The translations under genes were made by a program, and so were the position numbers. Shown here piece after piece: positions 8,406 through 14,520 of a stretch of DNA of 47,646 bases (within the stretch, counting starts at the first letter, position 1; every line of letters starts with the position of its first letter). The DNA comes from Lachnospiraceae bacterium (lineage in GTDB: Bacteria > Bacillota_A > Clostridia > Lachnospirales > Lachnospiraceae), in assembly GCA_018365895.1 (NCBI GenBank), contig JAGZJD010000014.1, positions 1-47,646 on the forward strand. Direction: 5' to 3'. The notes beneath the pieces were generated by a model. That model worked only from the letters and a program-made list of their open reading frames with translations, was not told the origin of the DNA and searched no databases.

Positions 8406-9537
8406 GAAAGAAAGTAATACAGTACGTCAGTCGGTCTATCGGATTTTCCGAAGATATCTGGTGAAATTAATTGCAGGGATGATCGGCTTTCCGATTTTGA
8501 TGTTTGCTGGATATCTCTTTATGATGGCAGTGTTTTCTTCAATTACATGGTATCCGGGTCCGCTGTACGATTTCCTGAAATGGATTGAAATGCGGATTGA
8601 ACTGTTTTTTATTTTATGCATGATGGTGGGATATCTGCTCATGGTATTATGGTATTTGCGGAAACCGTTTCAATATCTGATCGATGTACTTACAGGTGTG
8701 GAGAGTATTTACAAAGAACAGGGAGAGATGATTGAGCTGTCTCCGGATCTGCGGGATGCAGAAATGCATTTGAATAAAGTAAAGTCCGCTGTGGACCGAA
8801 ATGCCAGAGCGGCAAAAGAGGCAGAACAGAGGAAGAATGATTTGATCGTTTATCTGGCCCATGATTTAAAAACTCCGCTCACTTCTGTGATCGGTTATTT
8901 GACTCTGCTGCGGGATGAACAGCAGATTTCGGAAGAGCTAAGAGAGAAATATTTATCTATTACGCTTGAGAAAGCAGAGCGGCTTGAGGATCTTATCAAT
9001 GAATTTTTTGAGATTACGAGATTTAATTTGTTCAATCTTACGCTTGAGAAAAGCCGTGTGAATCTGACGCGGATGCTTGAGCAGCTGACATTTGAATTTC
9101 AGTCTATGTTGGATGAGAAACATCTGACATGCCGGCTTGATGCACCGAAAGATGTGATGATCGTCTGCGATGCCGGGAAACTGCAGCGAGTATTTGACAA
9201 TCTGCTGCGAAATGCAGTCAACTACAGTTATGAAGATGAAGAAATCGTATTTTCGGTAAACTATGCTAAAGATCAGAAAGGAATGCTTTGCATTACCTGT
9301 ACAAACCGTGGTGTAACGATCCCATCGGAAAAGCTGTCAAGAATTTTTGAACAATTCTATCGGCTGGACACTGCAAGGACGACGAAGAGCGGAGGTGCTG
9401 GTCTCGGTCTTGCGATTGCCAAAGAGATTGTGGAACTGCATGGTGGAACAATCACAGCCTACAGTGCTGAGGAAGTGATTCGGTTTGAGATTCAGCTGCC
9501 TTGCGGTGAAACCGGAAGCTTCGGAGCATCTTCATAA
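8398..9537 (+). CDS. vanS: VanS-type sensor histidine kinase
   Basis: 379-residue membrane kinase partner of the preceding regulator. Two transmembrane segments (about 22-47 and 68-87) flank a very short extracytoplasmic loop of about 20 residues, so sensing is probably membrane-proximal. HisKA contains YLAHDLKTPLTSVIGYL with phosphorylatable H155. The ATPase domain has an N box around NLLRNAVNYS (268-277) and a G box GGAGLGLAIAKEIVELHGG. The start is TTG 8398, which lies inside the end of vanR (IETTGAG-type 8-base overlap); GGGGAGTGGGG precedes it. The inducer (vancomycin or another wall signal) cannot be told from sequence. Confidence 0.88.
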   Translation: MSKKESNTVRQSVYRIFRRYLVKLIAGMIGFPILMFAGYLFMMAVFSSITWYPGPLYDFLKWIEMRIELFFILCMMVGYLLMVLWYLRKPFQYLIDVLTGVESIYKEQGEMIELSPDLRDAEMHLNKVKSAVDRNARAAKEAEQRKNDLIVYLAHDLKTPLTSVIGYLTLLRDEQQISEELREKYLSITLEKAERLEDLINEFFEITRFNLFNLTLEKSRVNLTRMLEQLTFEFQSMLDEKHLTCRLDAPKDVMIVCDAGKLQRVFDNLLRNAVNYSYEDEEIVFSVNYAKDQKGMLCITCTNRGVTIPSEKLSRIFEQFYRLDTARTTKSGGAGLGLAIAKEIVELHGGTITAYSAEEVIRFEIQLPCGETGSFGASS

Positions 9538-9550
9538 AATCTAAAGAATT

Positions 9551-9570
9551 TACGGAGAAATTTGTATTAT
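9551..9570 (+). promoter_or_regulatory. Candidate VanR-dependent promoter region of the van ligase
   Basis: TACGGAGAAATT at 9551-9562 shares its GAAATT half with the published VanR-box consensus (TCGTANGAAATT). A TATTAT -10-like element is at 9565-9570 with no recognisable -35, as expected for an activator-dependent promoter. The match is partial, so this is a suggestion only. Confidence 0.3.
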
Positions 9571-9595
9571 ATCTGTGAGGAGAAACGAAAAATTG

Positions 9596-9648
9596 ACCTC
9601 TTTACTTTTGATAAAATCATGTTATCAAAAGTAAGGAGGTTTTTATTT
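9596..9648 (+). promoter_or_regulatory. Terminator-like hairpin enclosing the ligase ribosome site
   Basis: A 19-pair stem (one G-U) joins 9596-9614 and 9622-9640 around a 7-base loop, followed by TTTTATTTT and then the ATG at 9650. The right arm contains the only good Shine-Dalgarno, AAGGAGGT (9633-9640). The element could terminate vanS transcripts, hide the ribosome site, or both. The structure is seen directly; the regulatory role is inferred. Confidence 0.8.
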
Positions 9649-9649
9649 T

Positions 9650-10723
9650 ATGAAAATAGCAGTATTATTCGGAGGCTGTTCTACAGAATATCCGGTTTCA
9701 TTACAGTCTGCACATGCAGTACTTAGTCATTTAGATGAAAAAACATATGAGGTGATCCGAATCGGGATCACAAGAGAGGGAAAATGGTATCGATATTCAG
9801 GAGCTTTGGACAGACTGCTGGATGATAGTTGGCATGAGCAGGAAGAGGAGTTATGCCAGGCAGTCATATCTCCGGACAGAAGTCATCATGGTGTGCTGGA
9901 ATGGAGAGACGGAAAAATGCAGGTGATAAAAATTGACGCTGCATTTCCGATGCTTCACGGAAAAAATGGGGAAGACGGAACGGTACAGGGGCTTCTGGAG
10001 CTTGCAGGAATTCCGGTGATAGGATGCGGCATGCTGGCCTCGGCAATTTGTATGGATAAAGACAGAGCACATTGTCTGGCAGAAGAGGCAGGCATTCGCG
10101 CACCAAAGGCAGTTGTGATTTCGAAAGCACAGTGGCTGGAAGCAAAGCACGAATCAGAACTTCTTTTGAAAATCAAAGAGCAGATCTGGGAGATCAGCTA
10201 TCCTGTTTTTGTGAAACCTGTTCGTGCAGGATCTTCTTTTGGAATTACAAAAGTTTATAAAGAAACGGAATTGTTTGATGCAATGGAAAATGCTTTCACA
10301 CATGACAGCGAAGTGATTGTAGAAGAGACGATTGCAGGGTTTGAAGTAGGATGTGCAGTTCTCGGAACCGAAGAACTTCTGACAGGACGTGCAGATGAGA
10401 TTGAGCTGACGGAAGGATTTTTTGATTATACAGAAAAATATACATTAAAGACATCTAAGATCCATATGCCGGCAAGAATTGATGAGGAGACGGAGCGTAA
10501 AATACAGGAAACGGCAAAGCGGATCTATCGGGCGCTTGGATGCAGCGGGTTTGCCAGAGTCGATATGTTTCTGACACCGGAGCGTGAACTTATCTTTAAT
10601 GAGGTCAATACGATTCCGGGATTTACGTCTCATAGCCGTTATCCGAACATGATGAAAGGAATCGGGATGGGATTTGCAGAGATTCTTGACAAATTGATTC
10701 AGGTATCTGTCAAATGCCGGTAA
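9650..10723 (+). CDS. vanG: D-alanine--D-serine ligase, VanG type
   Basis: ATP-grasp ligase joining D-Ala to D-Ser, producing peptidoglycan stems with low vancomycin affinity. 357 residues. N-terminal VLFGGCSTEYPVSLQSA, ATP-grasp VFVKPVRAGSSFGITKV, and C-terminal RVDMFLTPERELIFNEVNTIPGFTSHSRYP are Ddl/Van family motifs. The omega loop reads FFDYTEKYTLKTSKIHMPARI; an EKY-type loop is characteristic of the D-Ala-D-Ser ligases (VanC/E/G), whereas D-Lac ligases have a different loop. It is followed by VanXY and VanT homologues in the order of the clostridial and enterococcal vanG operons. Resistance itself cannot be concluded, since cryptic vanG-like sets are common in Clostridia. Confidence 0.9.
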   Translation: MKIAVLFGGCSTEYPVSLQSAHAVLSHLDEKTYEVIRIGITREGKWYRYSGALDRLLDDSWHEQEEELCQAVISPDRSHHGVLEWRDGKMQVIKIDAAFPMLHGKNGEDGTVQGLLELAGIPVIGCGMLASAICMDKDRAHCLAEEAGIRAPKAVVISKAQWLEAKHESELLLKIKEQIWEISYPVFVKPVRAGSSFGITKVYKETELFDAMENAFTHDSEVIVEETIAGFEVGCAVLGTEELLTGRADEIELTEGFFDYTEKYTLKTSKIHMPARIDEETERKIQETAKRIYRALGCSGFARVDMFLTPERELIFNEVNTIPGFTSHSRYPNMMKGIGMGFAEILDKLIQVSVKCR

Positions 10724-10733
10724 GGAGGATGTG

Positions 10734-11504
10734 ATGAGAGAAGTGTGTTTTCGAAAAGAGGATGTGTACCGTGGAGATCTGATTCTTGTAAATGAAGATT
10801 TTGCTTTGAAAAGGAAAAATGCAGTACAGCGCCTTGTTCCGGCAGACAGCAGATATCCGGAAGTTTTGCTCGGGAACAGAGCGGCTTCGATGCTTGCATG
10901 TCTTATTCGGGAGATTTGCGGAGAAGCAGAAATCATTCCCGTCAGCGGTTACCGCTCATTTGAAGAGCAGACAAAGATTTATGAAGACGCGCTGCTGGAA
11001 CATGGAGAAAGCTTTACAAGAAAGTATGTGGCGCTTCCGGATCACAGTGAGCATCAGACAGGACTTGCAATTGATGTTGGACAGGCGGTAACAGAACTGG
11101 ATTTTATTTGTCCGGAGTTTCCTTATGAGGGAATCTGTCAAAAATTCCGGGAGAAAGCGCCGAGATATGGGTTTGTAGAGCGCTATGGAAAAGAGAAGGA
11201 AAACGTTACAAAAATCGGCTGGGAACCATGGCATTTTCGATATGTGGGAGTACCGCATGCAAGGTTTATGAAAGAACATGCGATTTGCCTGGAAGAATAT
11301 ATTGAACTGATCAGGCAGTATCCGTATCCGGAAAAGGCATTGGAAATAAAAGGGGAGGAATGGACGGCATCCGTTTCTTATCTGCGGCAGAGTACAGAGG
11401 AAATGTTTGTCACATTGCCGGAAGATATACTGTATCAGGTATCGGGCAATAATGTAGACGGGTTCATTCTGACCGTATGGAGTGAAAATACGAATGGAGA
11501 GTAA
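10734..11504 (+). CDS. vanXY: VanXY-type D,D-peptidase (M15 family)
   Basis: Cytoplasmic zinc peptidase expected to cleave D-Ala-D-Ala and remove terminal D-Ala from precursors, clearing vancomycin-sensitive targets. 256 residues, no signal peptide, as in VanXY rather than membrane-anchored VanY. M15 motifs are intact: SGYRSFEEQ, zinc ligands in SEHQTGLAIDVG (His and Asp), and the catalytic Glu plus zinc His in WEPWHFRYVG. ATG 10734 lies 5 bases after GGAGG; the GTG at 10731 is too close. It begins 10 bases after the ligase and overlaps the next gene by 11 bases, so the genes are one transcript. The balance of dipeptidase and carboxypeptidase activities is not determinable here. Confidence 0.88.
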   Translation: MREVCFRKEDVYRGDLILVNEDFALKRKNAVQRLVPADSRYPEVLLGNRAASMLACLIREICGEAEIIPVSGYRSFEEQTKIYEDALLEHGESFTRKYVALPDHSEHQTGLAIDVGQAVTELDFICPEFPYEGICQKFREKAPRYGFVERYGKEKENVTKIGWEPWHFRYVGVPHARFMKEHAICLEEYIELIRQYPYPEKALEIKGEEWTASVSYLRQSTEEMFVTLPEDILYQVSGNNVDGFILTVWSENTNGE

Positions 11505-11952
11505 AACAAAAGAATATGCAGGCATTGATGTGTTTCGGGTGGTGGCTGCAGTTCTGGTAGCAGCAATCCATATTTCGCCGCTGGCATCTTATAACGAACT
11601 GGCAGATATGGCGCTGACAAAGATAGCGGCGCGCACGGCAGTTCCGTTTTTCTTTATGACAACAGGATTCTTTTTGCTTGGAGGAAAGGAAGACGAAAGA
11701 AGACGATACGAACATTTGAAACTGGGAGTAGCGGTTACCGGATGGCTTTTATATACATTTGGAATGAAAGCAACGTGGAAGTGTGTGCTTGTGCTCTATC
11801 TGGCAGGGCTGTTAGGCGATAGCTATTATGGCATATCACATAATCTTCCCATTGTGTGTTCGGTATATGAAATGATCTTTCATGTATGCGATTATACGAG
11901 AAATGGTTTGGAAAGAGAAAACTTAGATCATAAGAAAGAGGGACAGCTATGA
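11494..11952 (+). CDS. VanT membrane domain, stand-alone and strongly shortened
   Basis: 152 residues homologous to the acyltransferase-3-like membrane half of VanT, the membrane-bound serine racemase. The N-terminal block YAGIDVFRVVAAVLVAAIHISPL and VPFFFMTTGFFLLGG matches the start of VanT. The sequence then jumps to a region typical of much later VanT positions (LYLAGLLGDSYYGI, then CDYTRNGL) and ends in a hydrophilic tail. About four membrane segments remain where VanT proteins usually have about ten. The frame is intact, so this is either a functional mini-version or the in-frame product of two deletions. ATG 11494 has GGAG 11 bases upstream; GTG 11482 is an alternative. Its stop overlaps the racemase start (ATGA). 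Confidence 0.75.
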   Translation: MESKTKEYAGIDVFRVVAAVLVAAIHISPLASYNELADMALTKIAARTAVPFFFMTTGFFLLGGKEDERRRYEHLKLGVAVTGWLLYTFGMKATWKCVLVLYLAGLLGDSYYGISHNLPIVCSVYEMIFHVCDYTRNGLERENLDHKKEGQL

Positions 11953-13085
11953 GAAAGGAAACAATGAAAAAAGACCGGGCATGGATAGAAGTGAATCTGA
12001 AACAGTTACAGAAAAATGCAGAAATCATTCAAAAATTCCTGAAAGAAGGCTGCGAACTGATGGCAGTTGTGAAAGCCAATGGGTACGGTCATGGAGCTGT
12101 AGAGACGGCAAAGGCATTAAATGCTGTTGGAGTTTGCTCTTTTGCAGTGGCAACGATTGATGAAGGAATTGTACTTCGGCGGGAAGGAATTTGCGGAAAA
12201 ATTCTAATCCTCGGCTATACAGATCCGGAGAGAGCGGAAGAATTAAAGAAATACGAACTCTGTCAGACGATTATCAGTCTGCCGTATGCGGATGCACTAA
12301 AAAGGCGGGAACAGGGACTGCAGGCAGAAGTAAAGATTGACACGGGGATGCATCGGCAGGGAGTGAGATGGGATCAGTTTCGAGATATAAAAAGACTCTT
12401 TTTAGATCCGGCATTTCATATCTGCGGCATGTATACGCATTTTTGTGCAGCAGACAGCCAAGAAGAACAAGATATGTTATTTACGAAGGAACAGATTAGA
12501 AGATTTGAGGAAGTAGTGAAATATTTACGATCAGAACAAATCCCGCTTCCGTCGCTGCATATGCAGAGCAGCTATGGACTTGTGAATTACCCGGAACTTG
12601 TATGTGACTATGCAAGAATTGGGATTCTCCTTTATGGGAGTCTTTCATCAGGCAGGGATGAAGTGCGTGTGGAGATTCCGGTTTCGCCGGTTATGGAGAT
12701 AAAAGCAAGGGTAACTTCCGTGCGGGAACTTGAGGAAGGAGAACAGGCAGGATATGGACGGGCATTCCAGGCTGAGAGAAAAACAAAGCTTGCCTGTATC
12801 TCTGTCGGATATGCGGACGGTTTGCCAAGAACGCTGTCATGTGGAAAAGGAGAAGTGCTGGTGCATGGAAAACGCGTTTCGCTTGTGGGAAGAATCTGTA
12901 TGGATCAGGCGCTGATTGATGTGACAGAAATAGAAGATGTAAAAGGAGGCGACGTTGTGACATTGATCGGACGAGACGGTAAAGAAGAAATTCGGATGTC
13001 AGAACTGGCAGACCGGGCAGGAACAATTGCAAATGAATTGTTTAGCCGACTTGGCAGCAGACTGAAACGGATCTATCATTTTTAA
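11949..13085 (+). CDS. vanT: VanT-type serine/alanine racemase domain, separate soluble protein
   Basis: PLP-dependent racemase supplying D-Ser (or D-Ala) for the ligase. 378 residues, a full alanine-racemase fold. The PLP lysine is in MAVVKANGYGHGAVETAKAL, the second catalytic tyrosine region is EEGEQAGYGRAFQAE, and RICMDQALIDVT lies near the C-terminal barrel/sheet. In described VanT proteins this domain is fused behind a membrane domain; here it starts on its own ATG overlapping the previous stop by 4 bases, with GAGGGA upstream. It would therefore be soluble unless it associates with the mini membrane protein. Serine versus alanine preference is inferred only from the van context. Confidence 0.87.
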   Translation: MRKETMKKDRAWIEVNLKQLQKNAEIIQKFLKEGCELMAVVKANGYGHGAVETAKALNAVGVCSFAVATIDEGIVLRREGICGKILILGYTDPERAEELKKYELCQTIISLPYADALKRREQGLQAEVKIDTGMHRQGVRWDQFRDIKRLFLDPAFHICGMYTHFCAADSQEEQDMLFTKEQIRRFEEVVKYLRSEQIPLPSLHMQSSYGLVNYPELVCDYARIGILLYGSLSSGRDEVRVEIPVSPVMEIKARVTSVRELEEGEQAGYGRAFQAERKTKLACISVGYADGLPRTLSCGKGEVLVHGKRVSLVGRICMDQALIDVTEIEDVKGGDVVTLIGRDGKEEIRMSELADRAGTIANELFSRLGSRLKRIYHF

Positions 13086-13126
13086 AAACAGGATGAAGCA
13101 GATGCGAAAATGGTAAAGAAAATTTT

Positions 13127-13156
13127 GCATAAGAAATCCTTCATTTGCAGATACTA
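13127..13156 (+). promoter_or_regulatory. Candidate sigma-G promoter of spoVT
   Basis: GCATA at 13127-13131 and GATACTA at 13150-13156, 18 bases apart, fit the sigma-G pattern (GCATA / CATACTA-like, one mismatch). spoVT is a forespore sigma-G gene in Bacillus, which supports the reading. Not proven. Confidence 0.5.
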
Positions 13157-13197
13157 TTCCCAGAAATGGAAAGAATAGTCAATGGAGGATTTTTTAT

Positions 13198-13746
13198 ATG
13201 AAAGCAACAGGAATTGTGCGCAGAATTGATGATCTGGGGCGTGTTGTGATCCCGAAGGAAATTCGAAGGACGCTTCGCATCCGGGAGGGAGATCCGCTGG
13301 AAATTTTTACAGACCGGGAAGGAGAGATTATTTTGAAAAAATATTCGCCTATTGGTGAAATGGGAACGTTCGCAGGAGTATATGCGGAATGTCTTGCCCA
13401 GACAACAGGAAGTCTCGTATGTATCTGCGATAAGGATCAGGTCATTGCAGCAAGCGGCAGCAGAAGAAAAGAACTGGCAGAGAAATATATTACAAAGGAG
13501 CTAACACAAGCCATTGAAAAGAGAGAACTATTAAGAAGCGGCGCGGGAGAAGTGTCTTATGTACCGATTACAGAGCAAGAACGGGAAGCATATGAACAGG
13601 AACTCATCTGTCCGGTCATCTGTGAAGGAGATACGATTGGAGCTGTGATTTTACTTGGGCGGGAAGGAAGCGCTGTTTTTGGAGAGTCGCAGGAGAAACT
13701 TGCCCGCTGCGCAGCAATTTTTCTTGCAAGACAGATGGAACAATAG
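13198..13746 (+). CDS. spoVT: Stage V sporulation protein T (AbrB-family regulator)
   Basis: Forespore transcription regulator that tunes late sporulation and germination genes. 182 residues, the usual length. The AbrB/SpoVT swapped-hairpin DNA-binding domain occupies 1-50 (MKATGIVRRIDDLGRVVIPKEIRRTLRIREGDPLEIF). A GAF-like C-terminal domain follows (about 56-178; AECLAQTTGSLVCICDKDQVIAASG, ICPVICEGDTIGAVILLG). GGAGGATTTTTTAT precedes the ATG. In other Firmicutes it lies just after mfd (with or without a PrsA-like gene); here 9 kb of glycolipid and van genes sit between them. Confidence 0.95.
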   Translation: MKATGIVRRIDDLGRVVIPKEIRRTLRIREGDPLEIFTDREGEIILKKYSPIGEMGTFAGVYAECLAQTTGSLVCICDKDQVIAASGSRRKELAEKYITKELTQAIEKRELLRSGAGEVSYVPITEQEREAYEQELICPVICEGDTIGAVILLGREGSAVFGESQEKLARCAAIFLARQMEQ

Positions 13747-13756
13747 GTAAGAATCG

Positions 13757-13786
13757 GTCATATTCAAAATAAGAAGAGCATACCCT
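13757..13786 (+). promoter_or_regulatory. Near-consensus sigma-E (mother-cell) promoter
   Basis: GTCATATT (13757-13764), 14-base spacer, CATACCCT (13779-13786). Compared with the sigma-E consensus (GTCATATT / CATACAAT-like) the -35 is a full match and the -10 is close. It sits 55 bases before the TIGR04086 membrane protein gene. Confidence 0.55.
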
Positions 13787-13841
13787 TTGATAACAGCAAA
13801 GATATCGTTTGGGCGTTGTATCGGGAAAGGGGTAGAAAGAT

Positions 13842-14216
13842 ATGGACAAAAAGTTAAGAACAGATATGAGGATGGTACAAATGATGAAAGCACTTCTGGC
13901 ATCGTATGTGGTGACGGGAGTGCTTCTTGTTTTGTTGGCAGCAATGCTGTTTTGGCAAAATTTGGATGAGAGTAAAGTATCCTTAGGGATTAAGGTTGTT
14001 TATTTTATTTCTACATTTTTGGGCGGATTTATCATGGGGAAAATTGCAGGACAAAGACGTTATCTCTGGGGAATTTTTGTTGGAATCTGTTATTTTCTTC
14101 TGTTGGCAGTGATTTCTTTTGGGATTTACAGAACATTTCAGGGAAGTACAGCGAATATTTTTATGATCTGCCTGCTCTGTGTTGGAGGGGGAATGTTTGG
14201 AGGAATGGTTTCGTGA
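13842..14216 (+). CDS. TIGR04086 family membrane protein
   Basis: 124-residue protein with four predicted membrane helices (about 17-41, 48-68, 73-95, 103-122); the last helix ends in CLLCVGGGMFGGMVS. The second helix is followed by GKIAGQRRYLWGIFVG, a conserved-looking glycine-rich turn. It resembles the TIGR04086 family, which typically lies beside the SCIFF precursor gene, as it does here (75 bases upstream). The role is unknown. The ATG at 13842 is preceded by AAAGGGG. A near-consensus sigma-E promoter upstream hints at expression during sporulation. Confidence 0.8.
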   Translation: MDKKLRTDMRMVQMMKALLASYVVTGVLLVLLAAMLFWQNLDESKVSLGIKVVYFISTFLGGFIMGKIAGQRRYLWGIFVGICYFLLLAVISFGIYRTFQGSTANIFMICLLCVGGGMFGGMVS

Positions 14217-14248
14217 AAAAAATACTTTTAAAACAGATATAAATATGC

Positions 14249-14254
14249 TATACT
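14249..14254 (+). promoter_or_regulatory. Possible -10 element for the SCIFF precursor
   Basis: TATACT at 14249-14254, about 38 bases before the SCIFF start; the -35 region (TTTTAA at 14226-14231) is poor. A separate promoter would fit the need for abundant precursor. Confidence 0.35.
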
Positions 14255-14291
14255 GTATGAGATTAATATTATGCGTGAGGAGGAACAAGAA

Positions 14292-14435
14292 ATGAAACAT
14301 ATTAAAACATTGAATACACAGACACTCAATCAGACATTGAAAAAAGGTGGATGCGGAGAATGCCAGACATCTTGCCAGTCTGCTTGTAAGACATCCTGCA
14401 CAGTAGGAAACCAGACTTGCGAACACAGCAAATAA
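14292..14435 (+). CDS. scfA: SCIFF peptide precursor (six cysteines in forty-five)
   Basis: A 47-residue ribosomal peptide. The N-terminal leader is MKHIKTLNTQTLNQTLKKGG, followed by a cysteine-rich core with Cys at 21, 24, 28, 32, 36 and 43, the SCIFF signature found almost universally in Clostridia. The adjacent radical-SAM maturase is known in this family to form Cys-to-Thr thioether bonds; Thr residues lie throughout the core (QTSCQSACKTSCTVGNQTC). GAGGAGGAACAAGA gives a strong ribosome site. The final product and biological role of SCIFF are not established in general. It lies between TIGR04086 and the maturase with a hairpin after it. Confidence 0.96.
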   Translation: MKHIKTLNTQTLNQTLKKGGCGECQTSCQSACKTSCTVGNQTCEHSK

Positions 14436-14458
14436 ATTACATATTTGAGATGTGTGAG

Positions 14459-14491
14459 AGCAGCGGCTTAGGTCGCTGCTTGTTATTGTTA
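14459..14491 (+). terminator. Partial terminator/attenuator between SCIFF and its maturase
   Basis: Seven-pair stem AGCAGCG (14459-14465) with CGCTGCT (14474-14480), then TGTTATTGTTA. The interrupted T tract suggests leaky termination, which would keep precursor above maturase. Confidence 0.65.
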
Positions 14492-14520
14492 TAGAATTTA
14501 TATAGAAAGGGGTAACTGTT

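Noticed and set aside
11482..11493. GTG start for the VanT membrane fragment
   Set aside because: GGAG at 11479-11482 would overlap the GTG; ATG 11494 has workable spacing.
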